Below are positions 34,334-44,028 of a DNA stretch of 64,000 nt, piece by piece. The DNA is from Caproicibacter sp047833665. Lineage in GTDB: Bacteria > Bacillota > Clostridia > Oscillospirales > Acutalibacteraceae. Made by a program: the position numbers and the translations under genes. The notes beneath the pieces are model-generated. The model searched no databases. It saw only the letters and a program-made list of their open reading frames with translations, and had not been told where the DNA came from. Position 1 is the first letter of the stretch. Each line of letters starts with the position of its first letter. The stretch spans positions 806,001 to 870,000 of the forward strand of contig CP181261.1 of the NCBI GenBank assembly GCA_047833665.1, in the 5' to 3' direction.

Positions 34334-35904
34334 AACGGTATGATCTTATTATCATTGGTGCGGGCCCTGCCGGATTAAGCGCTGCAATAGAAGCTTCAAA
34401 ATATGGTATGTCGGTTGCTGTATTTGACGAAAATGCCAAACCGGGCGGTCAGCTTTTTAAGCAGATACATAAATTTTTTGGCTCTAAAAAACATAAGGCA
34501 AGAATTAGAGGATTTCAAATAGGGGAACAGCTTTTACGGGAAGCAGATAAAGTGAAAGTCGAATTAAACTCTTCTGTTGTGGGCATTTACCCCGGTAAAG
34601 AAGTAGTGGTGCGAAGAGGAGACGGAATCTGCCACTATAGGGCGGACAGTATTATTGTAGCAACCGGCGCAACCGAAAATATGGTGCCTTTTGACGGTTG
34701 GACGCTGCCGGGCGTAATTGGTGCGGGAGCAGCGCAGACCATGATGAACCTGCATGGCGTCAAACCCGGTGAAAAGATTCTTATGCTGGGCAGCGGCAAC
34801 GTTGGCCTTGTTGTGAGCTATCAGCTGTTGCAGGCAGGGTGTGAAGTCAAAGCGCTGATAGACGCCGCTCCCAAAATAGGCGGATATGGTGTGCATGCTG
34901 CAAAACTAGCCCGCTGCGGTGTAGAGTTTTACCTTTCTCACACCATTACAAAAGCAGAGGGAAAAGACTGTGTTACGGGTGCGGTTGTAAGCCGCGTAGA
35001 CGAAAATTTTCAACCGATAGCAGGAACGGAAAAACACTTTGATGTTGACACGATTTGCGTTGCGGTGGGACTTTCCCCCATGTCTCGGCTGCTCATGATG
35101 GCCGGATGCGATATGGTGGATGATCCGAAACGCGGCGGCCAAGTGCCGGTGTGCGGAACATACGGAGAAACTTCCATACCGGGAATCTATGCCGCGGGGG
35201 ATGTATCGGGAATAGAAGAGGCAAGCTCCGCTATGATTGAAGGCCGTATGGCAGGAATCAGTGCCGCAAACTACCTTGGATTCTGTGCGGATAGTGAGAA
35301 AGAAGAATTGCTCGAATCTTTAAAAAATGATTTAAATGAACTGCGACAAGGAATGTTTGCTCCGAAGAATCGCGGGAAAAAGATAGAAAAAACAGAAGAA
35401 GGCATTGAACTTTCCAAAACATTGCTCACAAAAGGATATATCACTGCGCAGGAGGCCGAGCGTTTCCCCGGCGTGGTACATGCGGCGGGTGTACATCCCG
35501 TGATAGAGTGTACGCAGAATATCCCGTGTAATCCGTGCCAAGATGTGTGTCCAAAGCATTGCATCAAAATCGGCAGCAATATTACCGCACTGCCTCAAAT
35601 TGACAAGAATGCCGAATGTATTGGCTGTGGTATGTGTGTAGCTTCTTGCTCCGGGCAGGCAATCTTTTTGCTTGATGAAGATTATGAACCCGGCTTTGCC
35701 ACTGTTACACTGCCCTATGAGTTTTTACCGCTGCCGCAAAAAGGCAGTAAGGGGAAAGCCCTCGATCGTTCCGGCCGGCCTGTGTGTGATGCGGAAGTTG
35801 TTTCTGTTAAGACATCTCCGGCGTTTGACCACACTGCATTGCTTACGATCAAAGTCCCGCAGGACAGAGCAATGGATGCCAGATTTTATAAAGAACAGCG
35901 CTAA
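34330..35904 (+). CDS. FAD/NAD(P)-dependent oxidoreductase with ferredoxin domain (HcnB/OoxA-like)
   Basis: 524 residues. N-terminal FAD site YDLIIIGAGPAGLSAAIEASKYG, second dinucleotide site ILMLGSGNVGLVVSYQLLQAG, and a GIYAAGDVSGIEEASSAMIEGRMAG flavin end block. The C-terminal third adds two Cys clusters: CNPCQDVCPKHC and CIGCGMCVASC, i.e. a bacterial ferredoxin fold carrying 4Fe-4S centres. This extension lets electrons leave to a soluble acceptor, fitting an anaerobe. Overlaps the upstream 2Fe-2S gene by 4 bp. Confidence 0.88.
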   Translation: MKRYDLIIIGAGPAGLSAAIEASKYGMSVAVFDENAKPGGQLFKQIHKFFGSKKHKARIRGFQIGEQLLREADKVKVELNSSVVGIYPGKEVVVRRGDGICHYRADSIIVATGATENMVPFDGWTLPGVIGAGAAQTMMNLHGVKPGEKILMLGSGNVGLVVSYQLLQAGCEVKALIDAAPKIGGYGVHAAKLARCGVEFYLSHTITKAEGKDCVTGAVVSRVDENFQPIAGTEKHFDVDTICVAVGLSPMSRLLMMAGCDMVDDPKRGGQVPVCGTYGETSIPGIYAAGDVSGIEEASSAMIEGRMAGISAANYLGFCADSEKEELLESLKNDLNELRQGMFAPKNRGKKIEKTEEGIELSKTLLTKGYITAQEAERFPGVVHAAGVHPVIECTQNIPCNPCQDVCPKHCIKIGSNITALPQIDKNAECIGCGMCVASCSGQAIFLLDEDYEPGFATVTLPYEFLPLPQKGSKGKALDRSGRPVCDAEVVSVKTSPAFDHTALLTIKVPQDRAMDARFYKEQR

Positions 35905-35924
35905 TGAGAAAGGGGTATGCAAAA

Positions 35925-36245
35925 ATGATTAGGGCAAATGACAGATCGGTTCAGCTTGGACCATTTATCCCTGCACCGGATGATGATTTAATCATCTGTC
36001 GCTGCGAAGAAGTGACAAAGGGTGAAATTAGGCGTGCCGTGCATGAAGGCATGTATACACTCACAGAAGTGCGTCGCTATTTGCGTTGTGGCATGGGGCT
36101 GTGTCAGGGACAGACTTGCGGGAAACTGGTAAAGGCGATTATAGCAAAGGAATTAGGGGTAAAATCATCTGAACTTGAAGCGGCAACAGGCCGTGCGCCC
36201 ATGCGTCCTACGGAAATGAAGATAATGGGCAGTGAGAAAGGATGA
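35925..36245 (+). CDS. BFD-like (2Fe-2S)-binding protein
   Basis: 106 residues from the ATG at 35925 (AAAGGGG upstream). The Cys pattern IICRCEEV...LRCGMGLCQGQTCG is the BFD-like 2Fe-2S fold, which in many relatives forms the C-terminal domain of the HcnB-type subunit and here is a separate gene. Its stop overlaps the next start (ATGA). Confidence 0.88.
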   Translation: MIRANDRSVQLGPFIPAPDDDLIICRCEEVTKGEIRRAVHEGMYTLTEVRRYLRCGMGLCQGQTCGKLVKAIIAKELGVKSSELEAATGRAPMRPTEMKIMGSEKG

Positions 36246-37378
36246 GCCTAATGAAAAACACAGCAGATGTAACGATTATCGGCAGCGGCATTGTGGGATG
36301 TGCCGCAGCGTATTATTTGGCAAAAAAAGGTGTGTCGGTCACCGTTTTAGAGGCTTCGGACGCGATTGGTGACGGAGGATCCTCCAGAAACGGGGGCGGA
36401 GTGCGTCAGTCAGGAAGAGACCCACGGGAATTGCCCATGGCGATGTGGGGGATCCGAAATATTTGGCCGAACCTCAGTGAAGAACTTGGTACCGATGTGG
36501 AGTATCGGCAAAGAGGAAATTTGCGTTTGGGGAAAACGGAAGAGCATTTGAAAATACTGCAAAAACTCACGGACCGTGCAGTAGCGTGCGGTCTTGATAT
36601 GCGGATGATAAGTGCAGATGAAGTTCGCCAAATCAACCCGTACCTTTCCGATGAGGTCATAGGTGCCAGTTGGTGTCCGACGGACGGCCATGCGAACCCG
36701 CTTACCGCAACGCTTGGATATTATAAAAAAGCCCGTGAATTCGGTGTACGTTTTATCACCGGTGAACCTGTGCTGGAAATCAAAAAACACAAAGGCAAAG
36801 TCAGCGCTGCTGTTACTCCCGATGGTGTATTTGAATCGGATACAATCCTTGTGGCGGCAGGCTACGAAACTCGTATGCTGACAGCTCCGCTCGGTGTTGA
36901 TATACCCATGAGAAAGAAAAAATCAGAATGTCTGGTTACGGAAGCAGAACCGCCGATGTTTGAGCAAATGCTGGGTACTGCTGAGGCGGATTTTTACGGA
37001 CATCAGACAAAGCATGGTTCTTTTGTGTTTGGGGGATCTACAGGGTTGGAATTGTTTGGATTGGATGACGGAACCCAAAGATCCACAAGTATTTCGGCCC
37101 CTGCAATTTGCCGTGGTATTATGAAATACATTCCTGCTCTTTGCGATGCTAAAATCGTTCGCACATGGGCGGGGTGGACAGATGTTTGCGCGGATGGCAT
37201 ACCGGTCATTGGGCCCGCGGACGGTATACCCGGACTTTACATAGCCTGCGGATTTACCGGCCATGGCTTCGGTATTGGGCCTGCGGCTGCTTACAGCATT
37301 GCAGAAATGATTTCAGGCGGTACTCCGCCCGTCGATATGACGCCTTTTCGCTGTAACCGTTTTAAAGCAAAAATTTAA
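36242..37378 (+). CDS. FAD-dependent amino acid/amine oxidase subunit (HcnC/DAO-like)
   Basis: 378 residues; the ATG at 36242 overlaps the preceding stop, and the second ATG at 36251 has the better spaced AAAGG site. DAO-family FAD motif VTIIGSGIVGCAAAYYLAKKG, the SSRNGGGVRQSGRD block, and GFTGHGFGIGPAAAYSIAEMI at the C-terminus. This is the catalytic subunit that would strip hydride from the amine or imino acid. With the three preceding genes it forms a four-part, flavin/Fe-S oxidoreductase like glycine-cyanide synthase or opine/octopine oxidase. The substrate is unknown. Confidence 0.87.
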   Translation: MSLMKNTADVTIIGSGIVGCAAAYYLAKKGVSVTVLEASDAIGDGGSSRNGGGVRQSGRDPRELPMAMWGIRNIWPNLSEELGTDVEYRQRGNLRLGKTEEHLKILQKLTDRAVACGLDMRMISADEVRQINPYLSDEVIGASWCPTDGHANPLTATLGYYKKAREFGVRFITGEPVLEIKKHKGKVSAAVTPDGVFESDTILVAAGYETRMLTAPLGVDIPMRKKKSECLVTEAEPPMFEQMLGTAEADFYGHQTKHGSFVFGGSTGLELFGLDDGTQRSTSISAPAICRGIMKYIPALCDAKIVRTWAGWTDVCADGIPVIGPADGIPGLYIACGFTGHGFGIGPAAAYSIAEMISGGTPPVDMTPFRCNRFKAKI

Positions 37379-37622
37379 ATAAAAAATGAGGGCATATTCA
37401 ACTCCGTAGTGTTTTGTGTAAAGTATGATTCCATTCCGATCTACACTTGCTCGTTAAGACCTTTCGTCATTTCACTGACTTGAATGCGGGATGGATTGTG
37501 CGGTATTCTTTTTTGAGTCATTGGGTTATCTCTCTTTCTTTGAATGTCTTTAGTGCCATTCATTTTATCGGAGTCCCAATGACTTTTTTATCTTCGCACG
37601 AATTTACGAGCATAATTTCATA
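37379..37622. mobile_element. Degenerate IS remnants (IS256-B end and internally deleted IS256-A)
   Basis: 37399-37425 resembles the IS256-B terminus (ACTCCGTA.T.TTTTGTGTAAA). 37445-37590 has scattered pieces of IS256-A on the minus strand: the GAGCAAGTG..GGTCTTAACGAG region joined directly to its 5' leader. No gene is present. Confidence 0.65.
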
Positions 37623-38795
37623 CTATTGTTTTCGCGCCGGAATTTTATTCCGCAGATCGGCTAAGCGGTTCAATGCTTCATTTAAAGTTTCATCTTTTTT
37701 TGCAAAATGCAAGCGAATCAAATGGTTAACCTTCTCGTGGAAGAAACTGGAACCGGGGACAGCTCCAACGCCTACGTCCTTTGCTAAAATTTCGCAAAAT
37801 TCTAAATCACTATCAAATCCAAATTCAGAAATATCAAGCAAGACATAATAAGCTCCCTGCGGAACAGTGTGAACTAGATTTAAATCATCCAATCCACGTA
37901 AAAAGAGATTTCTCTTGTGCGTATACTTCTCCTGAAGCTGCTTGTAATACGCATCGCCAAACTTGAGCCCTGTTACGGCTGCTTCCTGAAGCGGTGCTGC
38001 TGCACCGACTGTTAAAAAATCATGCACTTTCTTGGTTGTTTCGACAATGTACGGTGGTGCAATGATATAGCCGAGCCGCCATCCGGTAATGGAATAGGTT
38101 TTCGACAGCGAACTACAGGAGATGGTTCTTTCCCACATGCCCGGCAGAGAAGCAAAGTAAATATGTTTGTTCGGTTCATAGACGATGTGTTCGTAAACCT
38201 CATCGGTAATGACAAATGCATCATATTTTTCCGCAAGATCGGCAATGGTTTTTAGCTCATCGAACGTAAACACTTTGCCGGATGGATTGGATGGATTGCA
38301 TAAAATAAGGGCTTTAGGATGCTGCTTGAAAGCAGCTTCAAGTTCATTCGTATTAAAATGAAAATCCGGAGGGTATAAAGGAACATAAATGGGTTCTGCT
38401 CCGGAAAGAATCGTGTCAGCCCCATAATTTTCATAAAATGGAGAAAAAACAATTACTTTATCGCCCGGATTTGCCACGGTCATCACAGCGGCCATCATAG
38501 CTTCCGTGCTGCCGCAGGTAACAACAATTTCGCTGTTAGGATCAATCTTTCTTCCCATCAAACGGGATTGCTTTTCTGCAAGCGCTTCACGAAAATTTTG
38601 CGCACCCCAAGTAATGGAATACTGGTGAAAATCTCCGTGTGAAACTTCCGCCAGTCGGTTAAGAATCTCGCGCGGAGGTTCAAAATCAGGAAATCCCTGT
38701 GACAGATTGACCGCTCCGTACTTTAGGCAGACGCGTGTCATCCTCCGTATGACGGAATCTGTAAAGCCTTGTGTGCGATTTGATAATTGCCTCAT
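37623..38795 (-). CDS. Pyridoxal-phosphate aminotransferase, class I/II
   Basis: 390 residues. Fold-type I aminotransferase with NLSQGFPDFEPP, CNPSNPSGKVF, the Asp/Tyr of ITDEVYEHIVYE, PLP lysine in SSLSKTYSITGWRLGYI and the carboxylate Arg in LIRLHF. The NLSQGFPDF start is shared with aspartate/methionine/kynurenine-type aminotransferases. Its start overlaps the GlcD-like stop (ATGA). Last gene of the metN-I-Q-glcD operon, so it may aminate the keto acid the previous enzyme makes. Confidence 0.9.
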   Translation of the reverse strand: MRQLSNRTQGFTDSVIRRMTRVCLKYGAVNLSQGFPDFEPPREILNRLAEVSHGDFHQYSITWGAQNFREALAEKQSRLMGRKIDPNSEIVVTCGSTEAMMAAVMTVANPGDKVIVFSPFYENYGADTILSGAEPIYVPLYPPDFHFNTNELEAAFKQHPKALILCNPSNPSGKVFTFDELKTIADLAEKYDAFVITDEVYEHIVYEPNKHIYFASLPGMWERTISCSSLSKTYSITGWRLGYIIAPPYIVETTKKVHDFLTVGAAAPLQEAAVTGLKFGDAYYKQLQEKYTHKRNLFLRGLDDLNLVHTVPQGAYYVLLDISEFGFDSDLEFCEILAKDVGVGAVPGSSFFHEKVNHLIRLHFAKKDETLNEALNRLADLRNKIPARKQ

Positions 38796-40180
38796 TTTTT
38801 ACCTCCGATTATGTAAGACTTTTTATCGTTGAGGATATGCAGAGGGTCAAGCGCATTTTTGATATCATTCATGACACGCAGATTCTCCTTAGCGCTCTCG
38901 CGTAAAAAATAATGCCGTTTGCTCAAACCAATGCCGTGTTCTCCCGATGCAACACCGCCAAGTGCATATGCTTTTCCGTATGCTTGTTCCATGTTTGACC
39001 GCAATTCGGTTTCCCAAGTTGCTTCATCTCGATCTCCGCGCAGAACACAGAGATGGACGTTTCCATCGCCGGCATGTCCAAAGCTAATCATTTGCATACC
39101 GGAGGTTTCCTCCAAGTGGTTGATAAAACGGATAAAATCAGGTGTTTTATTGATAGGCACTACAATATCAACCGGTTCCTGTTCTGAAACTGCCTCGACA
39201 GCTTTTACAAGTGCACCGCGCACTTTCCAGATTTCTGCCGCCTGCCGCGGATCGGACAGTACAATATAGTCCAGTGCTCCATGTTCAAATGCAAGCTTGC
39301 GCACGCGCTCCACACTTGCCTGTACTTCCGTGCGATGCCCGTCAAATGTTAGAAGAATATAGGAGCCGGCGTCTGACCGGGGATATTTTATGCCCGAGAA
39401 ATTCTCACCTAACTGCACAACTTTGCGTTCCATAAATTCGACTGCGGTAGGATTTGCGTCCGCACGCAAAATGCGGAGTACATTGTCTATTCCGGTTTTC
39501 AGATCCTGATAAGGGACCAAAACACTCACGGAGGTTTCCGGTTTTGGAACAAGTTTTAAGATGCATTTTGTGATAACCGCCAGCGTTCCTTCCGAACCGA
39601 TGAACAAATTCTTTAGTGAAAGCCCACTGGCATCTTTCACATTTTTGCCTCCAACATTTAACACCGTTCCATCTGCCAGAACAACCTCAAGCCCGCGCAC
39701 ATAGTCGCGTGTTACGCCGTATTTCACCGCGCGCATTCCACCTGCATTTGTGCTGATATTTCCGCCGATGGAAGATGCTTTTTCCCCTGGATCCGGGGGA
39801 TAAAATAGGCCGTGCTTTTCTACAAAAGCCTGAAAATCCTGCAGCAAAATACCCGGTTCCACCGTGGCAGTCATTGTATCCCTGTCCAGCTCAAGCACTT
39901 GATTCATAAGCGAAAAATCAAGGATAATACCACCGTCCACAGGAACGGTTGATCCAACCAAATTTGTTCCCGCACCTCTCGGTGTGACTGGAATACGATG
40001 CTCATTCGCATATTTTAGAACAGCGCTTACTTCTTCTGTGCTGCGTGCGAATATGAGTGCATCGGCCTTCCCATGAAGCCTACCTAAAGTATCGCTTAAA
40101 TATTTCGGTTGTATGTTGTCAAAAATCAGCCGTTTGTGATCTGGAATGATGGATTGCAGAATATCTTGATGAATCGTCAT
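38792..40180 (-). CDS. GlcD-like FAD-linked 2-hydroxyacid dehydrogenase
   Basis: 462 residues from the second ATG (40180), six bases after AGGGAG. FAD_binding_4 domain with VTPRGAGTNLVGSTVPVDGGIILD and SIGGNISTNAGGMRAVKYG; C-terminal FAD-oxidase domain with SFGHAGDGNVHLCVLR and GVASGEHGIGLSKR. The family oxidises D-2-hydroxy acids (D-lactate, glycolate) to 2-keto acids. Placed between the MetQ-type binding protein and the aminotransferase. Confidence 0.9.
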   Translation of the reverse strand: MTIHQDILQSIIPDHKRLIFDNIQPKYLSDTLGRLHGKADALIFARSTEEVSAVLKYANEHRIPVTPRGAGTNLVGSTVPVDGGIILDFSLMNQVLELDRDTMTATVEPGILLQDFQAFVEKHGLFYPPDPGEKASSIGGNISTNAGGMRAVKYGVTRDYVRGLEVVLADGTVLNVGGKNVKDASGLSLKNLFIGSEGTLAVITKCILKLVPKPETSVSVLVPYQDLKTGIDNVLRILRADANPTAVEFMERKVVQLGENFSGIKYPRSDAGSYILLTFDGHRTEVQASVERVRKLAFEHGALDYIVLSDPRQAAEIWKVRGALVKAVEAVSEQEPVDIVVPINKTPDFIRFINHLEETSGMQMISFGHAGDGNVHLCVLRGDRDEATWETELRSNMEQAYGKAYALGGVASGEHGIGLSKRHYFLRESAKENLRVMNDIKNALDPLHILNDKKSYIIGGKK

Positions 40181-40238
40181 AATCATCTCCCTAAAAAATA
40201 GCTGGTTAAATTCCTAAACAAACCGGAAGTTTTCATCT

Positions 40239-41117
40239 TTAGGTATCTGCAAGAAAGCCTTGATCCCATCCTACTTTGATGAAATACCCTCCGTATGTAT
40301 CATTGAATACTTTTTCAGTTGCATCGGACTGAAATGCCGAAACTATCTTTTTATATATTGCAGCTTTGTCCGGGTCTTTCAGGTCGTCACTGCGTGCCGC
40401 AATCAGATTCCAATAATTTTTTTCTTCTAACTCGGAATCTTGATAAATCGCTTCATTTGTCTTTAGACCAAAATCCAGCGCATAGTTGCCATTCACAACC
40501 CCAGCGGTTACATCGGAAAGCACGGATGGAATGGTATTTGCCTTTAATTCCTCTATTTTAATGTTGATATTATACGTTTCAATATCGTCAATCGTGGGAC
40601 TAAATCCGGCGTCTACTTTCAGTTTCACAAGTCCTGCAGCTTCTAACACTTTAAGCGCACGTCCGCCGTTCGTAACATCATCGGGAATGGCAATGGTATC
40701 GCCATCCTGAATCTGTTCTAAAGAGGACACTTTTGAGGAGTACAAATTCAGTGGAATAATGAAGGTATATCCAATGGGCTCAATATCGTAGCCGTTTTGC
40801 TCAATTTCACTTTCCAGATAAATCCGATGCTGAAATGCGTTTAAGTCAATATCGCCGTTATTCAGCGCATTGTTTGGTGTCACATAATCGGAGAATTGCA
40901 CAATTTGAAGATTAATTCCCTCATCTTTCAGCGTTTCTTTTGCAGGTGCCCAGAGATCTTCATAGATGCTGCCGACAACGCCCAGCTTCACGGTTACGGT
41001 GTCGTCCGCGTTATGTTCGCTGCTGTTTCCGGACTGCGCTGCGCTGCCGCATGCGGTGAAAGAAAGTATTAAAACTGCTGCGGCAAGCAGCGTCGATGCA
41101 ATTTTTTTGAGTTTCAT
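40239..41117 (-). CDS. metQ: MetQ/NlpA-family substrate-binding lipoprotein
   Basis: 292 residues. Lipoprotein signal MKLKKIASTLLAAAVLILSFTAC with Cys23, then VTVKLGVVGS..EDLWAPAKETLK, NALNNGDIDLNAFQHRIYL and the family motif IAIPDDVTNGGRALKVLEAAGLVKL. The family binds D/L-methionine and derivatives. Adjacent to the MetI-like permease. Confidence 0.92.
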   Translation of the reverse strand: MKLKKIASTLLAAAVLILSFTACGSAAQSGNSSEHNADDTVTVKLGVVGSIYEDLWAPAKETLKDEGINLQIVQFSDYVTPNNALNNGDIDLNAFQHRIYLESEIEQNGYDIEPIGYTFIIPLNLYSSKVSSLEQIQDGDTIAIPDDVTNGGRALKVLEAAGLVKLKVDAGFSPTIDDIETYNINIKIEELKANTIPSVLSDVTAGVVNGNYALDFGLKTNEAIYQDSELEEKNYWNLIAARSDDLKDPDKAAIYKKIVSAFQSDATEKVFNDTYGGYFIKVGWDQGFLADT

Positions 41118-41161
41118 AATAATTTGCCTCCAAAAAGAAATTGATTTGTTGTGCGCTTAGC

Positions 41162-41842
41162 TTAATATGTATGTTTTTTTACCAGATGGTCGCCAATCAG
41201 TTGGATTGCGCTGACAAGGATAAAAACTACAATCACCGTAACCCAAGTGACATCCATTTGGTTTCTGTCGTGGCCGTACCGAATAGCGAAATCTCCAAGT
41301 CCGCCCGCTCCAACGGCGCCTGCCATTGCGGTAAGCCCTACAAGGCTGATAGCGGTGATGGTTGTTCCCCGCGCAATCTGCGCAATACTTTCACGAAGAT
41401 ACACGCGAAAAATGATTTCAACAGGACTGGACCCCATCGACAGCGCTGCTTCAATCAGGCCGTGATCCGTCTTTGCAAGAGCGCTTTCGATTTGTCTTGA
41501 AAAGAAGGGAACAGTACCCATGACAAGAGGGACAATTGCCCCCTGCACATAAATTGCTGTTCCCATGATGAATCTGGAAACAGGAATGACCCATGTCAGC
41601 AGAATGATAAACGGTATGGAACGAAAGAAATTAATGATTTTATCAAGCACTTGATAAAACAATCTGTTTTCCAGAATACCATCCGGTTTTGTTACAATCA
41701 GAGCAATACCCAGAAAAAGTCCCAGAAAAAAAGATATGGAGCCGGACCAGAGCACCATGATGAGAGTGTCCTGAATCGCAGTATAAAAGGTTGGCAGTTT
41801 GTTCATAACGTTAGGAATGAGGTTATTGAGTAAGTCTTCCAT
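41162..41842 (-). CDS. metI: MetI-family ABC transporter permease
   Basis: 226 residues from the ATG at 41842 (GGAGGTG upstream), overlapping the metN end by 20 bp. Five hydrophobic segments and the permease EAA loop EAALSMGSSPVEIIFRVYLRESI. Typical MetI length. It forms the membrane channel of the met-type importer. Confidence 0.93.
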   Translation of the reverse strand: MEDLLNNLIPNVMNKLPTFYTAIQDTLIMVLWSGSISFFLGLFLGIALIVTKPDGILENRLFYQVLDKIINFFRSIPFIILLTWVIPVSRFIMGTAIYVQGAIVPLVMGTVPFFSRQIESALAKTDHGLIEAALSMGSSPVEIIFRVYLRESIAQIARGTTITAISLVGLTAMAGAVGAGGLGDFAIRYGHDRNQMDVTWVTVIVVFILVSAIQLIGDHLVKKHTY

Positions 41843-42869
41843 CTTTAAGCACCTCCACAACAACATGTTTTTCTGTAAGAAATTGAACCGCTTGTGTAAT
41901 TTGTTCACGTTCTCCGCTGATAATGGCAACCGTGCCTCCGATTGGCGCACCCTGAACAATCTCCACATCAGCAAAAATGATATTTAGGCGGACTCCAAAT
42001 TTTTGTGAAACGATAGAAATCAGCGGTTCTGACGTGTTCTTTTGAATATAAGATAGGCGGACAATCAACTCTCCGGGCTTTAGAGAGACAATGGGCGCAT
42101 TCGATTTGAGTAGTTCATCGATTTTTTGCAGATTGGATGTAGTCTTAATAAAATTGCGTGTGATTTCTTGCTTGGGGTTGGCAAAAATTGAGAATACGTC
42201 TCCTTGTTCCACAACACGGCCATGATCCATGACGGCAACCCGATGGCATATTTCTTTTACAACATCCATTTCATGTGTAATGAGAACCACTGTAATACCA
42301 AGTGTTTCATTCAGTGTTTTGAGCAGCTGCAAAATAGATTTTGTCGACTGTGGATCCAATGCAGATGTTGCTTCGTCACACAGAAGAATTTTTGGATCGT
42401 TTGCAAGAGCTCGTGCAATTGCTACGCGCTGTTTTTGCCCGCCGGATAATTGGCTGGGGTACGCATTTTCTTTCTCAGAAATATCTACCAAACGCAACAA
42501 TTTGCGCACTTTATCTTGAATTTCCTGTTTGCTCAGGCCGCTGTTCCAAAGCGGATAGGCAACATTGCCAAATATTGTGCGGGACGGCATTAAATTGAAA
42601 TGCTGAAAGATCATCCCGATCTTTTTTCTGGATTGACGTAATTCTTTGGCAGACAATCCAGTAAGTTCCTGCCCGTCAACCTCCACGGTTCCTTTTGTGG
42701 GACGTTCCAGTAAATTAATGCACCGCACCAGTGTGGACTTTCCTGCGCCGGAAAAACCAATAATGCCAAATATCTCTTTATCATAAATCGTCAGATTGAC
42801 ATCCTGTACGGCGTGTACTGTTTTCTGGGACACAGTAAATGTCTTGCTGATATGATTCAGCTTAATCAA
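41823..42869 (-). CDS. metN: MetN-family ABC transporter ATPase
   Basis: 348 residues from the TTG at 42869, which follows AAAGGAGG by seven bases; a longer reading from 42893 would start upstream of that site. Walker A GFSGAGKST, signature LSGGQKQRVAIARA, Walker B ILLCDEATSALDP and the C-terminal NIL/ACT-like regulatory domain (ISIVSQKFGVRLNIIFADVEIVQGAPIGGTVAII), which in MetN binds methionine and inhibits transport. Complete. Confidence 0.93.
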   Translation of the reverse strand: MIKLNHISKTFTVSQKTVHAVQDVNLTIYDKEIFGIIGFSGAGKSTLVRCINLLERPTKGTVEVDGQELTGLSAKELRQSRKKIGMIFQHFNLMPSRTIFGNVAYPLWNSGLSKQEIQDKVRKLLRLVDISEKENAYPSQLSGGQKQRVAIARALANDPKILLCDEATSALDPQSTKSILQLLKTLNETLGITVVLITHEMDVVKEICHRVAVMDHGRVVEQGDVFSIFANPKQEITRNFIKTTSNLQKIDELLKSNAPIVSLKPGELIVRLSYIQKNTSEPLISIVSQKFGVRLNIIFADVEIVQGAPIGGTVAIISGEREQITQAVQFLTEKHVVVEVLKDGRLTQ

Positions 42870-43036
42870 ACCGTTGCCTCCTTTATTTTGCAAACCGGTG
42901 GTTGCTGCGCACCGTTGTTGCCTGCTTCAATGTAATTGCTTTATCATTGTACTGTGACTGTGCTGTATCTGTCCAATACAGAAAAATGATATGGAATAAT
43001 AACTTAAATCTATTGTTTTTTAAGAGGCCTGCACGG

Positions 43037-43972
43037 CTAGGATTGTTTCTTTGTGTAACTGTCCAAATATTTTTTGATTTCCTGAATATACAGATTTCCC
43101 ATATGGCTCAGTAAGGTGTTTTTCCTCACAATATACCCGATTTCCATCACACTGTTTGGATTTAAGTCATCTGCTTCAAATGGAACCGCGGTAAAATCGG
43201 TGCCGTTTAACTCCTCGCAGATGATACCGGAGCACAGGGTGTAACCATTTAATCCCACCATCAAATTCAGCATTGTTGCGCGGTCACATGCTTTAATTGT
43301 TCTCGGGTACTCATTCGTGCTGAGGATTTCCTCTGCAAAATAGAAAGAACCGTTGTCTCCTTGTTCAAAAGAAAGGCACGGGTATTTGTTGAGCTGTGAA
43401 AAATGAATGGATTTTTCATTTGCCAAAGGATGACCCTTCCACAGATAAACATACGCATTGCAGTCAATCAATTTATGAAATTCCAGATGATTGGAAGCTA
43501 AGAGCTTCAGAATGGCTTTTCGATTAAAATCGCTCAGATATAATATTCCTATTTCACTTTTTAGGGTGCTGACGTCGTGAATGACATCCCGGGTTTTAGA
43601 TTCGCGAATAGCAAATTCGTATTTTGAAGTATCGAAGGCTTTTACCATTTCGACAAAAGCCTTAACAGCAAAGGAATAATGCTGCGTAGATACGCCAAAT
43701 TTTTTCTTTAACGTTTTGCTTTTACCGAACTTCTCTAACAAAATATTGTATTGATTATATACTTGACGAGCATACAGAAGAAATTCTGTTCCATCATTGG
43801 TTAGAGTGACGCCTTTTCCGGTACGATTAAAAATTGTTATGCCGATTTCTTTTTCCACTTCTTTAATCGCATTCGTCAGTGAGGGCTGTGATACATATAG
43901 AATTTCAGCGGCTTTGTTTAGGGAGCCTGTTTCAGAAATTGTTATGATATAATGAATTTGCTGTAATGTCAT
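43037..43972 (-). CDS. LysR-family transcriptional regulator
   Basis: 311 residues. N-terminal winged helix MTLQQIHYIITISETGSLNKAAEILYVSQPSLTNAIKEVEKEIG, then a periplasmic-binding-like effector domain. CysB/CysL-class members respond to sulfur metabolites, which would fit the met-type transporter downstream on the same strand, but the class cannot be fixed by eye. GGAG ribosome site, 56 bases downstream of an intrinsic terminator. Confidence 0.9.
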   Translation of the reverse strand: MTLQQIHYIITISETGSLNKAAEILYVSQPSLTNAIKEVEKEIGITIFNRTGKGVTLTNDGTEFLLYARQVYNQYNILLEKFGKSKTLKKKFGVSTQHYSFAVKAFVEMVKAFDTSKYEFAIRESKTRDVIHDVSTLKSEIGILYLSDFNRKAILKLLASNHLEFHKLIDCNAYVYLWKGHPLANEKSIHFSQLNKYPCLSFEQGDNGSFYFAEEILSTNEYPRTIKACDRATMLNLMVGLNGYTLCSGIICEELNGTDFTAVPFEADDLNPNSVMEIGYIVRKNTLLSHMGNLYIQEIKKYLDSYTKKQS

Positions 43973-44028
43973 ACTATCTTTCTCCTTTTCTATTTTTAAG
44001 AACCACTATGTGTGTGAAAAAAGTAAAC

